The notes beneath the pieces are model-generated. The model had not been told where the DNA came from and searched no databases. It saw only the letters and a list, made by a program, of their open reading frames with translations. From Ichthyophis bannanicus (taxonomy: Eukaryota > Chordata > Amphibia > Gymnophiona > Ichthyophiidae): a DNA stretch of 64,000 nt. The translations under genes were made by a program, and so were the position numbers. How positions within the stretch are numbered: position 1 is the stretch's first letter; each line of letters begins with the position of its first letter. The DNA is taken from NCBI GenBank assembly GCA_033557465.1, contig JAWIIG010000039.1, positions 310,001-374,000 of the forward strand, read 5' to 3'. Positions 53,580 through 63,644 of the stretch are shown piece by piece.

Positions 53580-54510
53580 GCCTAGCGACTAACATTTCTC
53601 GAGCAGTTAGGAGGGGCTTCAACTCTGCTTGAGAAGCTAACTGCACCAAGCGAAGGCAACGGGCCTGGGGGAAGATAGGCCCCTTGCCCTTGTGGTATCC
53701 AGCAACGCCCCTATAAACTCCAGGGACTGAGTAGGGATCAAATTGGATTTTGGGATGTTTATTACCAGCCCTAAATACTGAAGGATATGCATTGTGCAGG
53801 TTAGAGAACTCTTGGCATCTCACTGAGTGGGAGCTCGAATGAGCCAGTCGTCCAGGTAAGGGAAGACGAATATTCCCAGGGTGCGCAGAAAAGCAGCTAC
53901 CACTGCCATGCATTTCGTAAACACCCTTAGTGCAGAGGCCAGACCAAAAGGGAACACTCTGTATTGATAGTGCTTCTCTTGAAAAAGGAACCAAAGGAAC
54001 CTTCTGCGAGTTGGATGGATGAGAAAATGAGTGTATGCATCCTTGAGATCTAGAGAACAAAGCCAATCCTGACTCTGAAGGTATGGCAGCAGAGTTCCCA
54101 GAGAAACCATCTTGAATTTTTCCTTGACTAGGAATCTGTTCAACTCTGAGATCTAAGATGGGTCTGAAGCCCCCCTGTTTTCTTTGGAATAAGAAAATAG
54201 GGGGAGTAGAAACCTGTGCCCTGTTGTTGAAGAGGCACTTCCTCTATTGCCCCATGGGCGAGAAGGGTGGCAACCTCCTGCCCCAACAGGTTGAGGAGGG
54301 AGGTTGGAGAATTGAACTGGTGCACTCTTGTGAGAGGGGGCAAGCTTGAAAAATGAAGTTTGTACCCCTCTCTTATGATGGAGAGTGTCCAATGCTCTGC
54401 TGTAATTTGCCCCCACCTGGGAGCAAAATGACATAACCTTCCTGGAATGGTGGAGGGCTCTGGTCCTTCCAGAGCCAGGAAGGCCAAGTTCTCTAGCGGA
54501 AAGTCAAAGG
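53580..54510 (-). pseudogene. DIRS E reverse transcriptase
   Basis: RT blocks in two minus frames: APRWGQITAEHWTLSIIREG and GTGFYSPYFLIPKKTGG (54,400-54,180), then, after a frame change near 54,140, LCSLDLKDAYTHFLIHP, YQYRVFPFGLASALRVFTKC and VFPYLDDWLIRAPTQ (catalytic YLDD), followed by a stop and a degraded thumb. No RNase H follows; that segment was lost where the CR1 elements now lie. Confidence 0.85.
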
Positions 54511-56321
54511 CCCTGAGGGGGCTGAGGTTGCTGGGCTGGAGCAGGCCTAGCAGCCTTTGCTTTGCTCTGTTTGGATGATTGCTGACATTTGGTAGGGAAC
54601 TGAGCTGCAGAAGATGCCCGCTGACCATAAGCAGGATAGAATCTTCCCTTTTTAGAAAAAGGTGTTTTCTTGAATAACATTTTCTTAGCAGGAGCAGCTG
54701 TGGATTTGGATAGTCTATCCAAAGCAGAATTTTCAGCATCCATCTGATTGACTTTTGCTTGCCAATCCTTACCAAACAGGTTCTCACCTGTACAAGGGAT
54801 ATTTCCCAATTCATCTTGAACCCAGATCTCCAAATCAGATGCTTGAAGCCAAGCAATCCTACGTGCACCTATGGCAATAGCTGAGGCTCTGCTTACGCAT
54901 TCAAAGGAGTCGAAAGCTGCACAGTTGGAGAATTTGGAGATATCTTGGGCATGTTTGAGCCCAGTGAGAAAGTCCTGCCTTTTATCTTCAGACATAAAAG
55001 GACAAAGTCTGCAAATGGTCAGTGACTTCTTTTAAGAACATTCCCATGTAGAGGCTATAAGAATTAATTCTCGCAGCAAGCTTGGAAGCTTGGCTCCACG
55101 TCCTGGAGGATTAGAGGCATGTCTTTTGGTACTTCTAATCTTTCTCATTGCAGACTCAACCACAATAGAGTGGTGAGGAAATTGAGTTTTATGGAAACCA
55201 GGACAAGGAGGGACATGATACATGGTATCCAACCTGCGAGAATGAGGAGAGGTGGTTAGAGGTGCTTCCCACATCCTCAACATGAGATCATACAGAATCT
55301 CATGAATAGGCAAGGTAGCTGCATCCTTAGGAGTTTTAGGATATTGTAAAATATCTAACTCTTTGGCTCTGGGCTCTGTCTCAGGGGCCACTGTGATAGA
55401 GAGGCCCCGAGCCACCTCCCTGATAAAGTCTTGAAAAGACAAGTCCTCTGGAGGAGACATCCTTCGTTTAGGAGAGGACTCCCCCTGTGGAAGAAGCATC
55501 ACTGCATTGACCGACTCTTCAGAATCCTCAGAGGAATCGAAGTATCGTCTGTCTGGATGCTCTTGCAAAGCCCAATACCCGTACCGACTGGGATCGGTAT
55601 CGGGAATAACCGGTACCGGGTATCGGTACCGGAGGGCTTCAGAGGACAGAGTACCGGCATAGCGGACACCGATGCCGATGTTGATGCCACCGGTACTGGG
55701 ATCGGTACCGATGGCGATGCTAGAGCCGGTACCGGCGGAGTAGTCTGTTGCGGTACCACGGGCGTCGATGCCACAAGGAAAGCCGCCAGACTGCGTTCTA
55801 TGGACAGAATCCTCTGATCCATCGACGCTGCCAATGCTTGGAAGTCGGTACCGGTGGAAGCCACCGGTACCCCAGAGCATGGCACCAGGAGATCTGTCGA
55901 GGCCACGCCATCGAGATCATCCTGGAACCCCGATGATGATGCTTTAGAGGCTGAAGCCTCCCACCGGGGTAATTTTGCCGGTGCAGAATCCGAGGGCAAC
56001 GCCAGAGGCATCTTGATGCTTAGAAGGAGATCTACCCTTCGAGGACCGGCTGGATTTATGTTTAGTTACCTGAGATCCATGTGAGGAAGAAGCAGCCCTG
56101 GAAGACGTCGATGCCACCGAAGCCGCATCAGAGGGAAACAGGGTACTGAGCTTGGCAGCTCGGTTCTGCCGACCTCTTTTAGACATCATAGAACAGGACA
56201 TACAATCTGTGATGGAATGGTCAGGACCTAAACATTTTAGACACCAGTCATGGGTGTCGGTGACGGAAATGGTACCGCCACATTTTGTGCACTTCTTAAA
56301 TCCTGAGGCAGGCTTTTCCAT
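54504..56321 (-). pseudogene. DIRS E gag-like protein in several frames
   Basis: Likely start at 56,321 (MEKPASGFKKCTKCGG), with a zinc-binding pair CTKC...CLKC. A frame change near 55,990 leads into a serine- and proline-rich part. From about 55,470 DLSFQDFIREVARGL, MYHVPPCPGFHKTQFPHHSI; from 54,995 FECVSRASAIAIGARRIAWL and a lysine- and glutamine-rich end. Parallel to G throughout. Three or more frame changes make it inactive. Confidence 0.8.
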
Positions 56322-56550
56322 ATTAAGGAAAAAAGGTTTTGCGCCTAAGACCCAAAACGCAAGTGCATCTGAAGAAAAAGAACGGAAATTTTTTTTTTTT
56401 TTTTTTTTTGACAAGAAGAAAAGAACAAAGACCGGCGGTACCGGTAGAGCGTCGAAGAAGGCTGACGCGACACAAAAGAAATAAAGAAAAAATAAGGAAA
56501 TTCTTCTGCGGTGACAGGAACACGACCTGCTGGCTCCGTGGAAAAAGAAG

Positions 56551-56713
56551 AACTGAGGAGAGACAGTTGGGAAAGGCGGGAAGGCAGCACGCGGGCGCTA
56601 TGGGATGCTCCCAAAGGCTTTCTGATTGGACGCTGGGGAGCGTTCCCGTGCAGGCTCCATCGGTACCGACGAAACCCATATGTGAAGACTCATTCCTGCT
56701 TGTTCCTGGAGAT
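56551..56713 (+). repeat. DIRS E inverted terminal repeat, right
   Basis: Complement of 49,088-49,242 with scattered differences; includes CATCGGTACCGACG. Confidence 0.88.
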
Positions 56714-56717
56714 AACC

Positions 56718-56940
56718 CGAACAATTAAGGCCTGAGCCTCCTGTTCTAGGATCTCTCCTTCTTCCAACTCCTCCTGCAGATCTAGCTCCGTGTCCAGGTC
56801 TTCCCCATCCAGCCCCCCTGACAACGGCAATTGCTGCCACTCCTCTAAGCCTCTAGCCCGCTTAGATGCCACTGCTCTTGACTCGTGCTCTTTTGCGTCC
56901 GACATCCTCTTAGCCTTGTGTTCCGGGGCCGAGGAGCAAA
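56718..56940 (-). pseudogene. DIRS F gag fragment (upstream piece)
   Basis: The minus frame reads APEHKAKRMSDAKEHE, VASKRARGLEEW, an acidic ELEEGEILEQEAQALIVRV, which continues as FCREELPALI at 49,064 beyond copy E. Bounded on the right by the left end of copy C. Confidence 0.78.
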
Positions 56941-57435
56941 AGTAAGAAAGAAGTAATTAGATCTTACCTGCTAATTAGTGTTTCTGGAGAATCTACAGTC
57001 CAGTCCCTGTATTCTTGGTTGTGCCTCTCTACCTGCAGCTTGAAGACGGAGCCCGTCAATCTTCTGACAACACCAGGATATATATAACACTGGCACTACC
57101 CAACAGCTTCAGTATCCTGTTGACAAAGCAAACTAAACAGAGAGACAACTAAATAACTAACGCCAAACTATCAACTATAACACCGCCCCTCCCGCTCCCT
57201 GAATGGAGGAGACCCCATCACCTCCCCCCCCCCCCCAAGGCAGAGGAGGAGGCTTACATAACCAAGCCCTAGGAAATTACCTAAGGGTTACACAGCTCTC
57301 AATATAGCAGGGCTCCACTACGGTCCAAGCCGCCCTGCCAACAGAACCTACAAGCAACGCTGGCATCCACCAAATCCTGAGCCCGCTATCCTTCCTGAAC
57401 TGCTTCGATCCGCCACCAAATACCCTGGGTGGGAC

Positions 57436-57530
57436 CAAGGACTGGACTGTAGATTCTCCAGGAACACTAATTAGCAGGTAAGATCTAATTACTTCTTCCT
57501 GATCGCCTCTACAGTCCAGTCCCTGTATTC
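57436..57530 (+). repeat. DIRS C internal complementary region
   Basis: Complement of the left end (56,950-57,025) joined to the complement of a right end of the type TTCCTGATCGCCTCTACAG. Confidence 0.9.
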
Positions 57531-57549
57531 TGAGATGTAACAGAGCAGT

Positions 57550-59040
57550 TCAAACGTGGGAAGGGCCTGCCAAACCAGATCGAAGCACTGCTCTCCCAAA
57601 ACCGGCATCCACTGCCGCCTGCACATCCAACCGGTAGTGCTTAGCGAAGCAGCGCAGAAACGACCAAGTCGCCGCTTTGCAAATATCTAACGGGGGAAAC
57701 AAACTAAATTCCGCCCATGACGTTGCCTGAGCCCTAGTGGAATGCGCCCGCAATCCCACCAAAACCTGTCTTCCCTTCAAAATATAAGCTGAGGCAATAG
57801 CCTGCCTGATCCACCTGGAAATAGCCTTGGCCGCCGCTTCTCCCCTGAGCGGCCCTCCGAACACCACAAATAAGTGCTTCGACTTGGGGAAGACCTTAGA
57901 ATGTTTCAGATACCGCCTCAAGACTATGTACATCCAGGAGACGCAGCCGAGCATCTCCCTCTCCCTGACCCCCAGCCACAAAGGACGGAAGAGACACCAA
58001 CTGACTGACATGAAAGAGAGAGACCACTTTGGGCAAAAAGGAAGGAACCGTCCTCAACACCACCTTTTCCTTGAAGAAAACGAGAAAGGGCGGCCGACAA
58101 GACAACGCCTACAACTCCGAAACCCACCTAGCAGAACAAATGGCCACCAAGAACACAGCCTTGAGAGTCAAATCCTTCAGGGAGGCCTGATCAAGAGGCT
58201 CAAACGGCGCCCCGACCAGGGCTTCTAACACCAAATTTAGATCCCAAGGCAGCACCACCACACTCCGATGTGGCCGCATCCATCTCACCGCCTTCAGGAA
58301 ACGCACCACGTCAGGGTGCTGACCTAACGCTTTGCCCTTAACCTTGCCTCTGTAACAAGCAATCGCCACCAGCTGCACCCGCAAGGAACTGGCTGCCAGA
58401 CCTTTCTCAAGACCGGCTTGCAAAAAATCCAACACCTCCGAGACCGAAACTGCCAAGGGGCGCTTACTTCGCTTCTCACACCAGCTCTCAAAAATGAGCC
58501 AAACTCTCACATACGCCAAACAAGCAGACCGCTTGTGGACTTTTAGCAAAGTAGACATCACTGCTCCCGAATATCCTCTCCTTCGCAGCCTTGCCCTCTC
58601 AATAGCCAGGCCGTAAGCGAGAACTGATCCACCTGGGGCATCCTTACCGGTCCCTGCCTGAGGAGGTCCTCCCGAACTGAGAGCCGCCAGTAACCGGACT
58701 AGATCGGCATACCAGGGCTGCCTTGGCCAGTCCAGAGCTATCAGGATCACTAACCCTCGATGTGCTTCTATCCTTTGAAGAATCCGGCCTATGAGTGCCC
58801 AAGGAGGAAACGCATACAGCACCCCTTCCAAGGGCCACCTCTGGACCAGGGCATCGAGCCCTTCCGACCAGGGCATCGAGCCCTTCCGACATTCTCTCTC
58901 CTCCTGCTGAAGAATCGGCTTGTCTTGGCCGACGCCCAGCGCGCCATCAAGTCCATCACCGGTGGACCCCAGCGGCGCACTACCTGCTCGTAGACCTCTT
59001 GGCAGAGCTCCCACTCGCCGTGATCTACCCCGAGCCTGCT
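57550..59040 (-). pseudogene. DIRS C methylase-like segment and tyrosine recombinase
   Basis: A 301-codon frame (59,014-58,109) joins the methylase-like part (LYAFPPWALIGRILQRI, ALDWPRQPWYADLVRLL) to the recombinase N-terminus (SVLAYGLAIERARLRRRGYS) in one frame, unlike H and B where they overlap in different frames. The catalytic arginine is lost: the motif reads SARWVSEL and the next codon is TAG. After a frame change, HSTR and KHYRLDV are intact (58,011-57,550). Confidence 0.85.
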
Positions 59041-59051
59041 GAGATAGTCGG

Positions 59052-60605
59052 CTGTATTTATTTATTTATTTATTTTATTTATTTAGTAAACATTTGTATA
59101 CCGCTGCTTCCTACGATCAGCCGCGGTTTACTTTACAGAATCATAATGTATCGTAATACATTAAATTTTCAAAAATACAAATTTTGATTTGAGCAATGAT
59201 TTACATAACACAAGGAATAGTGATTAGATACTTTGTACATAACATTGGGGTTCACAAATCTAAATAAACATTGGATTGAAGGTGTGTGGGGGTGGGGATA
59301 AAAATATACATATATACAGGATTACATTTCGGTAATCCATATGCTGCGTGTGTTTCGAGTGCCATAATGGGGGGCAGAAGAGAATTTATTGAGGTAAGGT
59401 GTTGTAATTAGGTCGGGTTGTAGTAGGTCTGAAATAAATGGGTTTTGAGTTTCCTTCTGAATTCATTCAGGCTATTTGACATTCGAAGCTCATGTGGGAG
59501 TTGGTTCCAGTGGATTGGCGCTGCATAGGTGCATGCTCTATTGCTTGTTTCTGCTTTAACAGATCTTCTGCTGATTGGGACACAGAGAGTGTTGAGATTT
59601 ATGGTTCTTCTGTTCCTGTTGAGCGGTTGCATAGTGATTAGGTTGTCCAGGTAGGAGGGAGCAATATTGTGAATGAGTTTAAACGTTATTATGAGTAGTT
59701 TGAAGATGATGCGGGCGGCTACCGGGAGCCAATGTAGTTCCATAAGCACTGGTGTTATGTGGTCTGTGACGTTTTTTTTCCATGATGTTTCTCGCTGCAA
59801 CATTTTGAGCCATTTGTAAGATATTTAGGGTGTTCTTCGGAAGCCCTTGTAGAATGGCGTTGCAGTAGTCCAGGTGAGGAATGATTAGCGCTTGTGCAAC
59901 AGTCCTGAAGTCAGATTTTTCTAGGATACTGCGAAGTGGTTGAAGAACTTTCAATTTGTAAAAAATGGCTCGGTTAACTGTGCGGAGGTGTTTATTCATC
60001 TTAAGGTTGTTGTCTAGTACGACCCCTAGATACTTTATTGCAGCTTTGCATGATATATGTTTTTGTTGAGGGCGACTGTGGTGGGTGGGATGAAATTGGG
60101 TTTTCTTGAGATCAACATGACCTCTGTTTTTTTGTGGTTTATTGTCATATTGTTTTGTTGAAGCCATGTTTGTAACATGTCAAGGCATTCTTCCAGTGGA
60201 GTGAAATCCGGTTGTGTTGTGTTTAGGAGTGTGTATAGCATCACATCGTCAGCATAGATGTGGTAATTGATGTTGCACTTCTGAAAGATCTCACAGATTG
60301 GTTTTATATACAGGTTGAAAAGTAGAGATGATAGGGCAGAACCTTGGGGGATCCCCTGGGTCTGGGGGAAGGCATCAGCTTTATCGTTGTTGAATAGGAC
60401 TTGTTGCATCCTATTGGATATGTATGATGCAAACCACTTTAGGGGGGTCCCTGTTATACCTATGGATGCTAGTCGTTTTAAGAGGGTACTGTGATGTACT
60501 GTATCAAATGCTGCTGAGATGTCTATAAATACAAGTATGAACATGTCATTTTTGTTCTCAAGACCCCTGAGGAGGTTGTCAAGGAGTGCGAGCAGTAAGG
60601 TTTGG
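59052..60605 (-). mobile_element. L2-type LINE K inserted in RNase H of DIRS C
   Basis: The minus frame from 60,600: LVFIDISAAFDTVHHSTLL, QGIPQGSALSSLLFNLYI, INYHIYADDVMLYT (catalytic YADD), IKYLGVVLDNNLKMNKHL, IPHLDYCNAILQGLP; then a frameshift, HITPVLMELHWLPVAARIIF, HWNQLPHELR. The 3' end at left has TATTTATT repeats and taccgctgcttcc...cgcggtttac. DIRS coding flanks fit together with only about 3 duplicated bases. Confidence 0.88.
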
Positions 60606-60609
60606 TAAC

Positions 60610-61122
60610 ATTCTCCACTCCAGCGACATGCTGAGCCGATATGGCCACCAGATGATCCTTGGCCCATGACAAGAGGCTTTCCGCCTCCTCTTCCAAGAGA
60701 CGGCTGCTCATGCCGCCCTGCCGATTGATGTAGGCCACTGCCGTTATGTTGCCTGAGAGAACCCTGACCGCTTTCCCGAGAACCAAGGGTCGCAATTCTC
60801 TGAGAGCCAGGGTCACTGCCCGTAACTCCAACCTGTTGATGGGCCATCGAGCCTCCTGGACACTCCAGACTCCCTGGGCGTAGTGACCCTCGCAGTGTGC
60901 TCCCCAGCCTGTCACCTGTATCCACCAAGGGGTCTCGAGGGGCATCCCTTTCTCCAGATTCCCCGGCGAAAGCCACCACCATAGGGATTCCCTGGCCGCC
61001 ACTGTACATGGAAAAATCGTCGACAGGGGCTGCCTCTGATGGGACCAGCGCTGCAGCAGGGCCTGCTGAAGCGGCCTCATATGAGCCCTGGCCCAGGGAA
61101 CTAGGTCTAACGTCGCTGCCAT
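60610..61122 (-). pseudogene. DIRS C RNase H
   Basis: WGAHCEGHYAQGVW, NRLELRAVTLAL, VAYINRQGGM and HVAGVENV are recognisable. The first catalytic aspartate block has become IQVTGWG and LSDN has become LSGN, so two acidic residues are lost. The frame stops at LINE K; the remaining end (ADYLSRLGVD) lies at about 59,035. Confidence 0.82.
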
Positions 61123-61152
61123 GGCTCCCAGTACCTGCAGATAATGCCACGC

Positions 61153-62021
61153 TTAGAGAGCCCTGTGTGCTATAAATTCTCGCTCCAGACGCCAAAGACT
61201 TTCGGCCCTCTGAGCTGGCAAAAAAACACCTCGGCCAAGAGCATGTTGAACCTTGCCCCTAAATACTCCAACTCTTGAGAGGGTACCAACCTGCTCTTTG
61301 ACCTGTTGATCACCCACCCCAAACTTTGAAGGAATGCAACTACTCAGGCAGTTGCCCTCGAACTTTCCTCCTCGGACTTGGCTCTGATCAACCAATCGTC
61401 CAGATAAGGATGGACTAGAATGCCTTCTTTGCGTAGGGCCGCCACCACTACTACCATCACCTTGGTGAACGTATGAGGGGCCGTAGCCAGGCCGAACGGC
61501 AATGCCTGAAACTGAAAGTGGACTTTTGGTACTGCGAAATGCAGGAATTGCTGATGAGCGGCTCTGATGGGGATATGCAAGTACGCCTCGGTGAGGTCGA
61601 GGGAGGTCAGAAATTCCCCTTGCCTCACCGCTACTATCACCGACTTCAGAGTCTCCATCCGAAGGTGCGGTACCCGGAGACACCGATTGACATGCTTGAG
61701 GAAGAGAATTGGACGCCAGGAACCTTCCTTCTTTGGAACCACAAAATAAATCGAGTACCGACCACAGTCGAGTTGAGCTCTTGGCACCGGGACTACAGCC
61801 CCCAACGCCACCAATCTTGTAAGAGTTTCTTCTACCACTGCCCGTTTGACTACCATCCTGCACGGAGACTGAACGAACAAGGGGAGGACCGGCCTTGCAA
61901 ACTCCAGGGCATAACCAAACTGTATGACTTCCAGCACCCACCGGTTGGATGTGACCAGGCCCAGGTGGAAAGGAACTGCCTCAGACACCCTGCTACTGGA
62001 AACACCCCCACCCGAGCCCAC
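61153..62021 (-). pseudogene. DIRS C reverse transcriptase
   Basis: Open for 225 codons: NRWVLEVIQFGYALEF, CGRYSIYFVVPKKEG, LTSLDLTEAYLHIPI, FQALPFGLATAPHTFTKV, HPYLDDWLIRAKS (YLDD intact). The frame ends near 61,344 and the thumb continues in another frame. Confidence 0.85.
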
Positions 62022-63051
62022 GTTGTCTCATTGTTGTTTCCTCTGGCCAGAGGTAGCCGAAGAGGCCCCAAAACCTCTTCCTGCTCCTCGAAACCCCCGG
62101 AAACCCTGACCTCTGGAGGTGAACCGGCCTCTTTGAAAGGGGTTCTGATGAATTGGTCTGGTTCTCCTGACATCCCTCTTTTGAGAACGCCCCGAAGCCG
62201 CAAAACGGCCCTGCCTTTGTTTATCCTCCGGAAGCCTACCCCCTTTAGAGACTCCCCCAGGTCCTTTACCAACTTGTCCAAGTCCTCTCCAAAAAGCAGC
62301 TTCCCCTTAAAGGGAAGCCTGCTAAAGCGAGCCTTGGAGGAAGCATCTGCAGACCAATTGCACAGCCAAAGATACCGACGAGCCACCACGACGGAAGCCA
62401 TATTCTTTGATAAGCTCCTAATGAGGTCATATTGGCTATCCGCCAGATATGCAGCTCCGGACTCGATTTGTGCCGCATCCCCTTGTGGCCCAACCAGCGA
62501 CTCCCCAGCCCCTTACAGCTGCTGGGACCACCACAAGGAAGCTCAGGCCACCCAGGCTCAGCAAACAGAGGCTTGAAGGGCCATGGCACTAATATCGAAA
62601 GCTTGCTTCAGCAACGTGTCCAACTTCCTATCTTGGACATCCTTCAACGCTGCACTTCCCTCCACAGGGATGGTGGTCTTCTTGATTACGTCCGCAACCG
62701 CCGCATCCACCCTAGGAGACTTCAACACTTCCTTTTCCGCTTCGGGCAGGGGGTACAACCGTGCCATGGAATGCACTCCCCTTAGCCCGGCCTCCGGCTG
62801 ATCCCACTCCTCCTGAATCATTTGTCGGACCACCTTGTGGACGGGAAAAACTTTGAGACCTTCAGACCGCCTGTATCAACGGATCTTCCAAAGTCTCTTC
62901 CTCCAGATGCCATGTCAAGTACCTTCAACGATTCATTAATCAATGCAAGCAACTCCTCCCTGCGAAATACCCTCACAATTCTTGCCTGCTCTCCCGGAAT
63001 TTCGCCTTCTTCGAGCTCCGCCTCTTCTCCCAATTCTCTATCCGATTCCAT
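61850..63051 (-). pseudogene. DIRS C gag, broken
   Basis: Three minus frames: ESDRELGEEAELEEGEI and RVFRREELLALINESLK (63,051-62,900), RQMIQEEWDQPEAGLRG, KSPRVDAAVADVIKKTTIPV (62,833-62,558), then LFGEDLDKLVKDLGESLKG (about 62,280) and an arginine-rich end. The 5' end of gag is cut off by DIRS D at 63,070. Confidence 0.82.
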
Positions 63052-63527
63052 TAGCTCCGAATCCAGGGAATAAGAAATTAGTTCTTACCTGCTAATTATC
63101 TTTCCTGGAGCTTTCTCCGGGCCAGTCCAGGGACAGGTAGGGTTGTCAATCCTCTATAGCCACTGAGGACTGATCTGAAGTTTTGCTGAGACGTGAAGCC
63201 ACTCCCCCAGAGGGTTACCCATCAGTCTACACGTGACAAAGCAACTAAAAGTAAGAACTGAAACACACCAATAACCCTTAAAACACTGATAACTTTCTAT
63301 AGTCCTTGTAATTGAAAAAGCCAGAAAATGGCCTTAAAAACAATATCTAAGTCGTTTTTTTTGTTTTGTTTTGTTTTTTTTATTACATCTGATTAACCCT
63401 GTACACTAGTCTGCACTGAAGGAATCTGAAAGCCCCAATGACGCCACCCCGATACGGATAAGGACAGAAAGTAGCCCGCCGGTTAGGAGATGAACAAGAA
63501 GCCCTATAACCATACAGAGGTGGGACC

Positions 63528-63627
63528 CTGGACTGGCCCGGAGAAAGCTCCAGGAAAGATAATTAGCAGGTAAGAACAAATTCTTATTCCTACTCGCTTC
63601 TCCGGGCCAATCCAGGGACAGGTAGGG
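63528..63627 (+). repeat. DIRS D internal complementary region
   Basis: Complement of the left end (63,071-63,150) joined to the complement of a right end of the type TTCCTACTCGCTTCTCCGG. Confidence 0.9.
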
Positions 63628-63644
63628 CAGTACCAAAGCAGTAC

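Larger units (their letters stand above)
49065..56717 (-). mobile_element. DIRS element E, interrupted by CR1 LINEs
   Basis: Second DIRS family, same as G. Inverted repeats of about 155-165 bp at 49,088-49,242 and 56,551-56,713, both with a GGTACC-centred palindrome. On the minus strand: gag (56,321-54,504), RT to about 53,580, then CR1 insertion and missing RNase H, then recombinase C-terminal half (50,140-49,562). It sits inside DIRS F gag without evident loss of F sequence. Confidence 0.88.
56945..63070 (-). mobile_element. DIRS element C, interrupted by an L2 LINE and by DIRS D
   Basis: Left terminal repeat begins near 56,948 (donor-like TCTTACCTG at 56,962-56,970); internal complementary region at 57,436-57,530. 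On the minus strand gag (63,051-61,850), RT (62,021-61,153), RNase H (61,122-60,610), LINE K insertion, methylase-like and recombinase (59,014-57,550). Its 5' end lies beyond DIRS D and outside the window. Confidence 0.88.

Noticed and set aside
60523..61195. 386-codon frame (61,195-60,035) as a novel fusion protein
   Set aside because: Its first half is out-of-frame DIRS RNase H sequence and its second half is the L2-type RT; the fusion is an accident of LINE K insertion.
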